From Methylicorpusculum oleiharenae (GTDB lineage: Bacteria > Pseudomonadota > Gammaproteobacteria > Methylococcales > Methylomonadaceae), in assembly GCF_009828925.2 (NCBI RefSeq), contig NZ_WUTY02000003.1, forward strand, positions 1 through 64,000: a stretch of 64,000 nt of DNA, in the 5' to 3' direction. The notes beneath the pieces are model-generated. The model was not told the origin of the DNA, searched no databases, and worked only from the letters and a program-made list of their open reading frames with translations. Position numbers and translations under genes: made by a program. Of the stretch, positions 35,155 through 43,785 are shown piece by piece (within the stretch, counting starts at the first letter, position 1; every line of letters starts with the position of its first letter).

Positions 35155-35673
35155 TCACTGCCCTTGCGCTGCCTCGTAGTAGCGCCTCAGGACAGTACCG
35201 ATCTCTTCATTGAGCGGCTCGTAATCTTGTGTGATCTTGTCGAGGTGGGAGCGCGCTTCCTTCTCAGAGTGTGCCATCAGGACGCGTTCGGCAGTGCCGG
35301 TCAAGTGCTTGACGCTCACGCGTAGGTCATCGTCGGCGACGCGCTCCACCAAGATGAAGACTCTTCTAAGAGCAAGTCGGACTCCCACAGAGACTTCTTC
35401 GGAGAGCACTATCTTGCTCCAGTCCTGACCCGCGCGATGCGCCAGATGGTCTTCGTGGTAGCAACGAATGACGAGTCTGAGGACGTCGTGAACGGCTTCC
35501 TGTAGCTCAAGCAGTGTTTGCCTCTGAAAGGCTCTCGCTTGTTCGGACCGTTCCTCGCGACTCTTCGCGCGCTCAAGATCGTGCGAGCTTCGGGCGGCCA
35601 GCCAAGCAGTGGCGATGCTGGCGGCAGCGCCGATGACCGTGCCGAGTAGGCCCCACATTGCTGAAGAGTCCAC
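35155..35673 (-). CDS. Integron-cassette membrane-anchored protein
   Basis: 172 residues from GTG 35673, with AAGGAG 7 bases upstream. An N-terminal membrane helix (MWGLLGTVIGAAASIATAWLA) is followed by a helical, charged cytoplasmic domain. Its stop abuts an attC-like site and its start lies 18 bases from another R' core, so it is a gene cassette. High GC compared with the Zorya genes. The function is unknown. Confidence 0.8.
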   Translation of the reverse strand: MDSSAMWGLLGTVIGAAASIATAWLAARSSHDLERAKSREERSEQARAFQRQTLLELQEAVHDVLRLVIRCYHEDHLAHRAGQDWSKIVLSEEVSVGVRLALRRVFILVERVADDDLRVSVKHLTGTAERVLMAHSEKEARSHLDKITQDYEPLNEEIGTVLRRYYEAAQGQ

Positions 35674-35690
35674 ATGTGCTCCTTGTTGAG

Positions 35691-35740
35691 ACCTAACGTT
35701 TGGTTAAGGGGCGGGTTGAGCGAATCGAGCGGTTTTAACC
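35691..35740 (-). other. Short attC-like site between two cassettes
   Basis: On the minus strand: ...AAAAC, CGCTCGATTCGCTCAACC, CCCCTTAACCAAAC, GTTAGGT. The R' core GTTAGGT and the L' half TTAACCAAAC are good; the R'' core keeps only the AAC. It is shorter than usual (about 50 bp), so a degenerate or minimal site. Confidence 0.65.
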
Positions 35741-35745
35741 ATTTA

Positions 35746-36300
35746 TTATGTTCTTATTCTGAGTAGGTGATGCTCTTTGATTCTAAGACGTAATATAGAA
35801 ACACCTAAACAAAATACTGATTTTGTATACTTTACGAAGCCCTTTGCTCGTGCCTCCCACTCTTCTAGCACGACAGGACTATGGTTTTTGATAGCATTGT
35901 TTTTACCGCGGCCTTTAAACATTTCACCTTCGAATTTTTTAGAGGCTTCTATGCAACAATTTATTTCAGCAACATGGTCTTCTATTTCGCTAGATAGGAA
36001 GTCTACTTTTTCGGTTGAATGTGCAAATTTATTTCTAAGTTTTCTGATCTTTGCTAAATCTTCAAATGTGTCTTTAGATATTAATCCAAATGCATAACAG
36101 ATCAGCGATTTCGAAGAAAAGCTGGAGAGAGGGCCGCTCAGGTCAAATATCTCATTTATTTGTTTTCCAGATAGTCCGTTTCTTTGTATTGCATCTTTAA
36201 GCAGCTCGCTTAGATCATCCTCTAATATCGCGGCAGCCACTATCACGGCCCCGCGATCCGACTCGTTAAGCAGATCAAGTTGGGATTCTTTGCTGTCCAT
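35746..36300 (-). CDS. MltR-like protein in an integron cassette
   Basis: 184 residues from ATG 36300 (MDSKESQLDLLNESDRGAVI). The motif NESDRGAVIVAAAILEDDLSELL and later KIRKLRNKFAHS match the MltR (mannitol repressor) fold, widespread as small helical proteins of unclear role outside mannitol operons. A GTTAGGT core ends 6 bases upstream of the ATG. Lower GC than the neighbouring cassette, showing separate origins. Confidence 0.8.
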   Translation of the reverse strand: MDSKESQLDLLNESDRGAVIVAAAILEDDLSELLKDAIQRNGLSGKQINEIFDLSGPLSSFSSKSLICYAFGLISKDTFEDLAKIRKLRNKFAHSTEKVDFLSSEIEDHVAEINCCIEASKKFEGEMFKGRGKNNAIKNHSPVVLEEWEARAKGFVKYTKSVFCLGVSILRLRIKEHHLLRIRT

Positions 36301-36306
36301 GTGAGA

Positions 36307-36313
36307 ACCTAAC
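36307..36313 (-). other. Integron core site before the first cassette
   Basis: GTTAGGT on the minus strand, a perfect R' core next to the MltR-like gene start. The sequence before it (ACAGATTAATAAATT) does not form a full attC, so this may be the junction left by insertion of the cassette at a secondary site. Confidence 0.5.
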
Positions 36314-36339
36314 AATTTATTAATCTGTTACCAGTATAT

Positions 36340-36654
36340 CTACCAAGAAACCTGGGTTGCAACACCAGATTTCTGAACTGCAAGGATTTTCCCCCTCCGT
36401 ATATCATCCAAACTGAGCCAATAGATGAAATTGGAGGTTGCCATGTTGACTGTTAAGTAGTGTTCTGTGGTCGCTTTTAGCAGAAAATTTACACTGGATT
36501 TCTGCCAAAACATCCCCTCCAACACCCACGGCGTCGCAACCTTCCCTCCCCCGCCTGAAAAGCTCAACTCCACAGCCTCATCCCCCGGCCTCAACCAAAA
36601 CAGCACTACCACCTCGCCCCGGATTGCTGTCAGATTCAGGCTATTTTTGCCCAT
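36340..36654 (-). CDS. Hypothetical small protein starting in a palindrome
   Basis: 104 residues, mostly beta (EVVVLFWLRPGDEAVELSFSG, then KVATPWVLEGMFW and HYLTVNMATSNFIYW). The first ATG lies inside the arm of the 57-bp palindrome at 36645-36701, whose transcript side would pair, so the real start may be lost or further in. No family is recognised. Confidence 0.4.
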   Translation of the reverse strand: MGKNSLNLTAIRGEVVVLFWLRPGDEAVELSFSGGGGKVATPWVLEGMFWQKSSVNFLLKATTEHYLTVNMATSNFIYWLSLDDIRRGKILAVQKSGVATQVSW

Positions 36655-36701
36655 CCCCTCGAATATGCTGTGCTCAGCATATTTCGGGGGATGGGCAAAA
36701 A
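36645..36701. repeat. Extragenic palindrome, RIT target type
   Basis: TTTTTGCCCATCCCC with TCGAATATGCTG, two central bases, then the complementary arm ending GGGGATGGGCAAAAA; nearly perfect over 57 bp. The same sequence, broken, forms the left boundary of the RIT element (56228-56268) and flanks the deleted RIT (38245 and 38755). The following 36702-37032 holds no gene that I can support. Confidence 0.8.
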
Positions 36702-37032
36702 TGGGTGTTAATCAACAAAAGGCTCCAAAGTTTCATAGAAATTTGCTGAATGCCTTATCCAGCAAGGCTTTCAGATTGTTTTTAACCTCTCAAAAATAAT
36801 CCGTTCTGACCGTGTAATTTTTAGGAGATCTAAACTTCCAGACTTTTTCGTACCAAGAATAAAGAGCTTGTGTTAAATATAGGCCGACGTAGAGGCTCAT
36901 AGAGCGACGCAAACTAAGTGTAGGTCCAAATGGTATCATTAGTTTGTCCGCGTGCCCCACATTTGCGGTGGCTTATAAAGCCTGTGGAACTTTAGAGCCT
37001 TTTTTTATTAACACCTATCATTGGAGGCCACT

Positions 37033-37527
37033 ATGCCATTACCCCTTATCCCGGTAGTTATATCTGCGCTTGCAGCTGGCGGAACGCTCGTACCTCATGC
37101 AGCCGGCGGGTTGATTGTGACGTCAGCAAGCGGCTATGTTGCGGGCACTTATCTCAGCACAGCCACTATCACGGCACTCCTCGTAGGTGGTGCTACAGCT
37201 TTGGGCGCCGGAGCCGCTGTAGTCTCCGGGTTTGCTGCGACAATCATTGGAAGTGCAGGCATTTTCGGTACGACGATCGGCGCGTCAGGGGTTACAGGAG
37301 TGCTGATGTCTTTAGGTATCCTTGCTTCAACACCGATCTGGGTGCCAATAGCTATTGCCGTAATGGTTGTAGGTGCCTCATACGGTGCCTTTAGGTACCA
37401 CAAACTCCGCAAGAAGCTGCTATCTACGCCGGAAGGAGTTGAGGCGCAGTTCACCGAAACCGAGGCAAAAGTGATTGAGTGGCTGCTCCGCAGATTTGCC
37501 AAAAAAGAGAAACGCGACGACGCCTAA
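37033..37527 (+). CDS. Glycine/alanine-rich membrane protein, copy 2
   Basis: 164 residues from ATG 37033 (GGAGG 5 bases upstream; a TTG at 37021 extends the ORF but breaks the match). It aligns end to end with copy 1: MPLPLIPVVISALAAGG, VPHAAGGLIVTSASGY, GIFGTTIGASGVTG, then the charged tail STPEGVEAQFTETEAK. About two thirds of positions are the same or similar, while GC content is higher, so the two copies were acquired separately or diverged long ago. Function unknown. Confidence 0.75.
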   Translation: MPLPLIPVVISALAAGGTLVPHAAGGLIVTSASGYVAGTYLSTATITALLVGGATALGAGAAVVSGFAATIIGSAGIFGTTIGASGVTGVLMSLGILASTPIWVPIAIAVMVVGASYGAFRYHKLRKKLLSTPEGVEAQFTETEAKVIEWLLRRFAKKEKRDDA

Positions 37528-37528
37528 T

Positions 37529-37602
37529 TGTAGCGGCCTGCATACATAATCCATAAGACCTGCAAATAACCGCATTTTCGGCCCGAATTATTTGCAAACA
37601 GC
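37529..37602 (+). mobile_element. Orphan end of a Tn402/Tn7-like transposon
   Basis: It starts TGTAGCGGCCTGCA directly after the stop of copy 2 and continues CCTGCAAATAACCGCA, TTTTCGGCCCGAATTA, TTTGCAAACAG. It aligns block by block with the 13333-13410 end of the mercury transposon but is clearly diverged. No partner end or transposase is near. Confidence 0.6.
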
Positions 37603-37681
37603 CTTGGTTGCACCCGTAAGATTGACCTAAAAAGCCTTATTCAAATATTTGATGCTCATACTTTAGCGCCACCTGTTCTAC

Positions 37682-37954
37682 TTATTTTCTTTTTCGTGCG
37701 GCTTCAACGTCATCTAAAAATCTAGCTGTATTTCTTACTTTTTCCCGATACTCTTTGATATATTCTCTCCTTTCCCTTTCGATCCGTATTTCTTCTGGTT
37801 CGCGCTCCACCTTCTTATATTTACATGGTGGGCTATTCTCAGGTTTATCTGTGTAATAGACGTGGCCGCTATGGTCATAACATTTAAAAATTTCAGCATG
37901 GACATCGCTGCAGAATAAAATTAAAAAAATATTTAATATTTTCTTGATTGACAC
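37682..37954 (-). CDS. DUF4124 secreted protein
   Basis: 90 residues from GTG 37954 (AGAGG upstream). Signal peptide SIKKILNIFLILFCSDVHA, then the DUF4124 core EIFKCYDHSGHVYYTDKPEN with a second Cys (PPCKYKK), then a highly charged helix. A small periplasmic protein of a common proteobacterial family with unknown function. It lies 4 bases after a possible coupled small ORF. Confidence 0.8.
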   Translation of the reverse strand: MSIKKILNIFLILFCSDVHAEIFKCYDHSGHVYYTDKPENSPPCKYKKVEREPEEIRIERERREYIKEYREKVRNTARFLDDVEAARKRK

Positions 37955-37958
37955 AATC

Positions 37959-38096
37959 TTACCTCTTAATTTTAAGTTCCCACACCATCACAATCGGCCA
38001 TTTTTCCAGAACATACAGACCATCCGGATCTTCATCTATCTCCATATAAGCAACCGTCTTTTTGATATCTGCATAGCGCACAGCGCACGTCTTCAA
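37959..38096 (-). CDS. Possible small ORF upstream of the DUF4124 gene
   Basis: 45 codons from TTG 38096, containing AVRYADIKKTVAYMEIDEDP followed by YVLEKWPIVMVWELKIKR. Its TTG overlaps the stop (TTGA) of a preceding frame ending MANRIEPLTDRDR, which is cut at a CCGTAAGG repeat near 38206. This looks like the tail of a truncated two-gene unit. Confidence 0.35.
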   Translation of the reverse strand: MKTCAVRYADIKKTVAYMEIDEDPDGLYVLEKWPIVMVWELKIKR

Positions 38097-38254
38097 CGGT
38101 CTCTATCTGTTAATGGCTCAATTCTGTTGGCCATTGACACTATCTCGAAGCCCAGGCCATTTTTTAAGGCCCAGGCGTGAAAAGTGGCTTTAAATTTGGT
38201 GACCGTAAGGATTCGTGCAAACATGGGAAGTAGCGTCTAGGCTATTTCTGCCCA

Positions 38255-38590
38255 ACGCCTCGAATATGCCAAGTGCCGAACGTTGATTCCAAAGAAAATG
38301 GGTCACTTGGTTTCCATTTACTCTGCATATTCTATACGCCTCTTGGAAAGGCAATCTATTTGTCCGGCACACAGAACCGTCAAAGCGAAGCTGGTTTAGT
38401 AAGTTGACGAGTGCTTGAGATGTAATAAGCATACCGTCGTCCTTCAATATGTACGAAGAAAGAAGGCAATAATATGCAGATCAAAATCAGTGGATCGGAT
38501 GGTGCAAACGTGATGATTTTTATGCTGTTACTGCTGTTCATGGGTCAGTATACTCTGCATATTTCTTAACTCCGCATATCCTAGAAATGG
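38255..38590. mobile_element. Internally deleted RIT element
   Basis: Left part (TGCCAAGTGCCGAAC..., ACTCTGCATATTCTATACGCC, CGGCACACAGAACCG) matches the left end of the complete RIT at 56286-56400. Right part (GGCAATAATATGC, AATCAGTGGATCG, GCAAACGTGATGATTT, ACTCCGCATATCC) matches 59518-59638. All three recombinase genes are missing. CGCCTCGAATATGCC-type palindrome pieces lie outside. Could be mobilised by the complete RIT. The rest to 38884 is AT-rich and empty. Confidence 0.75.
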
Positions 38591-38884
38591 GAAAAATAAG
38601 AAAGAGTTAATATACAGTAGCCCGTAAGTTCAATTACTTACGATACTAACCATACGATTTGGCTCAGTCGGAAAAACTTAATTCTTTTCGCAGAAAGAGA
38701 CTAAATTACAAAAAATATCAATAATATAAAATATTAGAAATGCATAATATTGTCCATTTCGAGGCGTTGGGCAAAAATAGCCGTTACGTACCTTTATGCA
38801 GAATAACCCCACTTAGAGGCAGTTCAAAGGTGCCCGCGCTCATCAAGGTAAAATGTCTGAAAAATGATCATTAGTTGCCAATTT

Positions 38885-39853
38885 TCAATACTCCACCTTA
38901 AAACTTGGACTATCCTCCGGCCGACTATTGCGCTTGTCGTAAAGCCGGGTGGTTGATACATTGGCGTGTCCCAACCACTCCTGGACTTTGGCGATATCGG
39001 CTTTGTTATCTAGCGCATTGGTGGCCGCCGTTGCGCGAAGCGAGTGCACGCAAAAGCCGTGGGTATCGAGTGTAATGCCAACCTGTTTGGCGTAACCCAT
39101 GACCACATCCCGATACACCGAACGCGGATTGAGTGATTTGGTCAGATCGCCGGTGGTATTGTTTTTCACCGGTCGATACAAAGCCCCTTCCAGATCCGAA
39201 CCATGGCCTGCCGTTTCCAGATACTCAGCGATCAAGCGTTGGGTTTTCGGTTCCACCGGCACGAAGCGCTCTTTTTTCCGTTTACCATGAACATGAAACA
39301 TCATCACGCCACTGCGTCGCTGATAATCTTTGACGCGCAGATTGCACAGTTCCTGCCGGCGCAGACCATGATAGAGCAGGGTAGCCAAAATAGCCCGGTC
39401 ACGTTGTCCTTTCACCGTGTCTTCCGGCGGCGCTTCCAATAACTGCCGGGCCTGGTCATTACTCAAGGCCGGGGTTTTGCCTTCGTTGTTATTCGCCGCC
39501 GGTCGTTTCACGCCTTTGACCGGATTATGGGTCACGGCGTTTTTCTCACATAAATACTCAAAGAGGGAAGACAGGGCAGAGAGCTTGCGGCGAATGGTGG
39601 CGTCGGAGAATTTTTTCGCTTCAAGGGTTTTACGCCAGGCAATGACATGGGAGCGGGTGACGGTCCGAAACTCAGCCGGTTGGCGGATGCCGACAAAGTG
39701 CGCGAAATCGCGGATGTCGTTTTGGTAGGCCTTGCGGGTTTTCTCGGAATTGATGTTGGCAAACCATTCCAGTTCCGGTGGCACGTCAGATAACTGCTGA
39801 AACTGTTTTGCCGTCAGTGCGCGTTCTGGGTTCTTGAGGATCAGGTCGGCCAT
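38885..39853 (-). CDS. Tyrosine recombinase, XerC/D-like
   Basis: 322 residues. The N-terminal SAM-like core-binding domain (about 30-115: [19 protein letters not shown]) is followed by the catalytic domain with Arg in YHGLRRQEL, Lys in VHGKRKKER, His-x-x-Arg in HSLRATAAT, His in LGHANVS and Tyr in TRLYDKR; all catalytic residues are present. It lacks the extra alpha-helical insert of integron integrases, so it does not explain the nearby attC sites. A 9-bp inverted repeat lies 56-89 bases upstream. Confidence 0.92.
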   Translation of the reverse strand: MADLILKNPERALTAKQFQQLSDVPPELEWFANINSEKTRKAYQNDIRDFAHFVGIRQPAEFRTVTRSHVIAWRKTLEAKKFSDATIRRKLSALSSLFEYLCEKNAVTHNPVKGVKRPAANNNEGKTPALSNDQARQLLEAPPEDTVKGQRDRAILATLLYHGLRRQELCNLRVKDYQRRSGVMMFHVHGKRKKERFVPVEPKTQRLIAEYLETAGHGSDLEGALYRPVKNNTTGDLTKSLNPRSVYRDVVMGYAKQVGITLDTHGFCVHSLRATAATNALDNKADIAKVQEWLGHANVSTTRLYDKRNSRPEDSPSFKVEY

Positions 39854-39908
39854 GGTGGTTTATACCTTATATATATAGGTGCAAATGAGGCAGGATTTTG
39901 AGTGTGTT

Positions 39909-39942
39909 TTTAGGTCCGATAAAATAGATTATAGGACCTAAA
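39909..39942. promoter_or_regulatory. Inverted repeat upstream of the recombinase
   Basis: TTTAGGTCC-N16-GGACCTAAA, perfect arms. It could be the recombinase's own core site (arms about one helical turn plus apart) or a repressor site over its promoter. The adjacent 39943-40042 holds nothing else. Confidence 0.55.
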
Positions 39943-40042
39943 GTGGGCAAGTCAACAGCTATCTAGCTGACTTTCACTTGGATGAATACGGACGCTAAGA
40001 GGGTATCAAATAGTCAGCTGACTTGGCCTAGGATGAAAAGGT

Positions 40043-40183
40043 TTATTCAGTAGTGCTACGAAAAATAGAGTCAACTAAACGACTGCCAGCGCCAACAAGT
40101 TTGGCTAACACTCGAAGCTGTTCTCTACAGGCGATGTTCGATGTCTTATCCGGGTAATTTAGGGCATGATCGACCTCCCCCAT
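40043..40183 (-). CDS. Small protein downstream of hsdR
   Basis: 46 residues: MGEVDHALNYPDKTSNIACR followed by EQLRVLAKLVGAGSRLVDSI, probably helical. The ATG lies 6 bases after the stop of the 86-residue ORF, with AGGAGG very close to it. No family is recognised. The composition looks like real coding sequence, but spacing of the ribosome site is short. Confidence 0.4.
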   Translation of the reverse strand: MGEVDHALNYPDKTSNIACREQLRVLAKLVGAGSRLVDSIFRSTTE

Positions 40184-40189
40184 ACCTCC

Positions 40190-40450
40190 TCAAAAAGTGT
40201 CCTGATGAATTTCACAACAAATTGGAGAATCTGATCTGGGTCGAATCAAGTAATGTACACTCGTATAAAAGCTTTCTTTAATCGAGACGCTAATGCCAAC
40301 ATCTTCAAAGAACTTCTTCGATTCCGGGTCCCATGTATAGGCACATGGCGCCTCTGGCAGACACCAATCGTTGAGTTCATTGACCTTTCTTAATATTTCA
40401 TTATGAATTTTTGGAAATTGATCCTGATAAATATGAAGGACGCGCTGCAT
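40190..40450 (-). CDS. Small unknown protein after hsdR
   Basis: 86 residues, 22 bases downstream of hsdR on the same strand: MQRVLHIYQDQFPKIHNEIL, then WDPESKKFFEDVGISVSIKE and PICCEIHQDTF. Helical N-terminus and beta-rich C-terminus. Likely the tail of the hsd operon. No family recognised; a link to restriction control is only positional. Confidence 0.5.
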   Translation of the reverse strand: MQRVLHIYQDQFPKIHNEILRKVNELNDWCLPEAPCAYTWDPESKKFFEDVGISVSIKESFYTSVHYLIRPRSDSPICCEIHQDTF

Positions 40451-40472
40451 CTCAAGGAAAGTTTATTTGTAA

Positions 40473-43400
40473 CTAAAAACTCCCATACCGACTAACCCCT
40501 GCCCCTTGATAATTGGCATATATATGCTGGTAAACCAACAGACTTCTAATATCCAACTCCTCATCCGGATAAGGCTCTTGTGGCAACCATTGTAAGCTGT
40601 GATCAATCATAGTTTTTACTTGCGCGGCAACTTGAGTGCTTTCCCGCCAGCGTTCGATTTTCAGCTTTTCCTCTTTCAAAGTTGCCAATGTTTGTTTAGC
40701 CACTTCTTTTACTTTCTTCTCTTCTGCTGGGGTTAACTCAGGCTTTTTCAACAAATCGAAAATTGCTAATGTTTCCTCATCCAGTTCCTCACGCATCGCC
40801 CGTTCCATTTCCGGCGCCAAGTCGTTTTGCATGAAATCATTCAAATCATCAAAAGCTTTCTGTACGGCCTGAATATCTTTGCCTTGATTGTACTCTTCGA
40901 TGATTATTTTATATTTCTCGTAAAACTCTAAGCGAATCGGATTTTGCTGAACCATTTGTTCCAGTTTTTTCTGAATGGCTTCTTGAAGATCAAACACGAC
41001 TGCATTCTTTTGATTAGACCTGGCAAACGCGGCTCTCAGCTTGTCGAAATCGAGTGAACTCAGATCGACATAGTCCACATCACGCACTTCATTGTCGCGG
41101 CTGGTAATACTGATATTTACTTCTTGCTGTAACCGGCGGATAACCGCAGAAATATCGGCCTGCTTGGTTTTTTGATTGAGTTGGTCGTAAATCGCCTGAA
41201 TAGCGTTGAACGCTGGCAAAAAGGGCTTGGTTTCTGGCTCTGGAAACAAAGCCATATATTTACGAAACACATCACGCGCGGCAACCTCATATTGGGTTCG
41301 GGTGGTTTCATTCAAGCAAACCGCATTGGTTGCTTGCTTAAGCTGTCCTAATTTTTCAACTGCCGATGCAGCATGAATCAATTTATCCAAATCAAAGCTA
41401 ACATCCAGCAAAAAATCACGCACAACGTCAATCGCTTTGTCCAAGTCATCAACTAATTCGATTAGTTTTTCGACAGAACTCCCTTCACCATCTTCACCAT
41501 TTTGGCCTGGCTTGGTTTTCCCGCCGCCGTCACCATAGACCGAATACGCTTGCTCCAATTGCTTATAAACATTGCCATAATCGATGATCAGTCCGTTTTC
41601 CTTTTCGTCATCGTAAACCCGGTTAGCCCGCGCAATGGTTTGCACCAGGGTATGGCCGTTGATGGGTTTATCCAGGTACACGGTCGATACGCACGGCACA
41701 TTAAAACCGGTAATCCACATCGCACACACAATCACCAAACGAAACGGATTGTTTTCATCCTTAAATTCCGTTTCCAAATCCCGATTCACCATTTTTTTAC
41801 GGTGTGGTTCAATATCCAGGCCGAGGTTGGCAAACTTCTGGACTTCGTTTTGCTCGCTACTGACCACCACGCACACTTCTGTTTCTTCAACCCGTTTCAA
41901 GTGATGCTTCAGTTTCAATGCTTCCTGCTGATCTTCTGCTTTGGCAAGCCGCTGCTTCAGTTCCGCCACATACGCGGGCCAATATTTCATCACCAAACCA
42001 TGCATACGCACCGCAGTCGGTTTATCCAGCGCCACAAACATGGCTTTACCCTGATAACCCCGCTCGTTGAAATGCCAGACCAAATCCTTGGCAATCGCAT
42101 CCAGGCGATGCTCAGCCGTTAAAATGGGATAATCGCGCTTAAACGCCCGTTCCAATTTACGCCGCTGGTCGTCATCCAACTCGGTATCGTTGATGATGTC
42201 GGCCATGCGTTGGTCAAGATCAGGATTTTCAATGGCCAGTTTCTCGCCGCGATTCAAATAACGCACCGGCAAAGTCGCGCCGTCATCAATTGCCCGCTTA
42301 AAGTCATACACCGACACATACTCACCAAAAATATTCCGGGTCAGTTCCTGCTCGTCTTTAAAAATCGGCGTACCGGTAAATCCCAGATAAGAGGCATTGG
42401 GGATACCTTTAAAACGCATATTGCGAGCAAACGCGCCGCCTTGGGTGCGATGCGCTTCGTCAGAAATCACAATGATATTGCTGCGATCGGTGATCAGCGG
42501 ATAGTCGGTTTCTTTCTTGGGATCGATGGAAAACTTATGGATCAAGGTAAACACATAGCGATGATTTTCTGCCAGTAACTGGCGCAAATGCTCGCGGCTT
42601 TTCGCCCGCACATTATCTTCCGTCACCGCACCCACACCACTAAAAGTGTCGTACAACTGGCCTTCCAGTTCGGTTCTGTCCACCACCAACAAAAAGGTAT
42701 AACTGCCGCCCAGCTTACGCAGCATTTTCTGACATAGAAACACCATGGAATACGATTTGCCGGAACCCTGCGTATGCCAAAATACACCCAACTTGCCTTT
42801 TAACACCTCAATATTCGCTGACTGATCCATTACCTTATTCACGCCGATAAACTGATGGTTTTTCGCCATGATTTTGGTAATTTCCGAACCTTCGCCATCA
42901 AACACTAAAAAGTTCTCAAATAAATCCAATACCCGATGCGGTGCACAAGTGCCGCGCAACAAGGTATCCAGACTCACCACGCCTTCGTCATCTTCTTCGA
43001 TGCGCTTCCAATCCATGAAAAACTTATACGGACTGGTTAACGTGCCAACCTTGCTATCGATGCCATTGCTCAAAATCACAAACGCATTGCAATGCAGAAC
43101 TTCCGGGATGGTGTCTTTGTAATCGCTCAGATTATTGTCAAAGGCATGGCGTAAATCGGTGTGATGCGCCTTCAGCTCGAAAAACACCAACGGAATACCG
43201 TTAACAAAGCCCACCACATCCGGGCGGCGGTTATACAGCTTACCCACCACCTCAAACTGCCGGACGGCCAAAAAATGATTGTTGGCGGCATCATCAAAAT
43301 CAAACACCTTTAGGCGTTTTTTCTGCAACACGCCTTTGTCATCCTGATAACTGACCGGTACGCCTTTCACCAACAGCTCATGTTTTTCTTTGTTAATAGC

Positions 43401-43679
43401 CGCCAAATGCTTATCCGCTGCAGCTTCGCTCAACACATCCACCGCTTGCTGATAGGCGGTGTGCGGCAAATCTGGATTCAGCAACCGCAAAGCCTGCAAC
43501 AAATAACGCGCCAGAATCACTTCGGCTTTATTCGCACGCCCCAGCAAACCGTCGCTACGATCCGCTTGAGTTGCCAAGGTTTCTTTAGTCCAGGCGGTAA
43601 CCACCGTCCAACCCAGTCCTTCCAGTACTTCCTGTGTCGCAGCCTCAACCAGGCCGTCTTCCGAATATTCGTAACTCAT
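40473..43679 (-). CDS. hsdR: Type I restriction subunit HsdR
   Basis: 1068 residues. The N-terminal nuclease has RPDVVGFVNGIPLVFFELK (PD...ExK, about 155-172). The helicase has HTQGSGKS (Walker A, about 303-310), ISDEAHRTQGG (DEAH), GFTGTPI and the C-terminal lobe IARANRVYDD. The C-terminal helical part docks the methyltransferase core. All motifs are intact and the length is normal. It is separated from hsdS and the Schlafen-like gene by a tandem-repeat region. Confidence 0.95.
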   Translation of the reverse strand: MSYEYSEDGLVEAATQEVLEGLGWTVVTAWTKETLATQADRSDGLLGRANKAEVILARYLLQALRLLNPDLPHTAYQQAVDVLSEAAADKHLAAINKEKHELLVKGVPVSYQDDKGVLQKKRLKVFDFDDAANNHFLAVRQFEVVGKLYNRRPDVVGFVNGIPLVFFELKAHHTDLRHAFDNNLSDYKDTIPEVLHCNAFVILSNGIDSKVGTLTSPYKFFMDWKRIEEDDEGVVSLDTLLRGTCAPHRVLDLFENFLVFDGEGSEITKIMAKNHQFIGVNKVMDQSANIEVLKGKLGVFWHTQGSGKSYSMVFLCQKMLRKLGGSYTFLLVVDRTELEGQLYDTFSGVGAVTEDNVRAKSREHLRQLLAENHRYVFTLIHKFSIDPKKETDYPLITDRSNIIVISDEAHRTQGGAFARNMRFKGIPNASYLGFTGTPIFKDEQELTRNIFGEYVSVYDFKRAIDDGATLPVRYLNRGEKLAIENPDLDQRMADIINDTELDDDQRRKLERAFKRDYPILTAEHRLDAIAKDLVWHFNERGYQGKAMFVALDKPTAVRMHGLVMKYWPAYVAELKQRLAKAEDQQEALKLKHHLKRVEETEVCVVVSSEQNEVQKFANLGLDIEPHRKKMVNRDLETEFKDENNPFRLVIVCAMWITGFNVPCVSTVYLDKPINGHTLVQTIARANRVYDDEKENGLIIDYGNVYKQLEQAYSVYGDGGGKTKPGQNGEDGEGSSVEKLIELVDDLDKAIDVVRDFLLDVSFDLDKLIHAASAVEKLGQLKQATNAVCLNETTRTQYEVAARDVFRKYMALFPEPETKPFLPAFNAIQAIYDQLNQKTKQADISAVIRRLQQEVNISITSRDNEVRDVDYVDLSSLDFDKLRAAFARSNQKNAVVFDLQEAIQKKLEQMVQQNPIRLEFYEKYKIIIEEYNQGKDIQAVQKAFDDLNDFMQNDLAPEMERAMREELDEETLAIFDLLKKPELTPAEEKKVKEVAKQTLATLKEEKLKIERWRESTQVAAQVKTMIDHSLQWLPQEPYPDEELDIRSLLVYQHIYANYQGAGVSRYGSF

Positions 43680-43785
43680 GGCAATAATCGTATTCCATTA
43701 ATAATAAGTTCGTGATAAACCTTGGGTTCATGCTAATCAAGCATTCAACACTTGTTAACTTCAGTAACAACACCAACGCTTGCAT

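Noticed and set aside
38190-38447. 85-codon minus-strand ORF
   Set aside because: It lies mostly within the deleted RIT ends and matches non-coding terminal sequence.
38885-39853. Integron integrase serving the nearby attC-like sites
   Set aside because: The protein has the plain XerC/D layout; the extra insert typical of IntI is not seen, and no attI follows it.
41502-42122. Plus-strand ORF of 206 codons
   Set aside because: Antisense to hsdR, which has all expected motifs; the ORF is a shadow.
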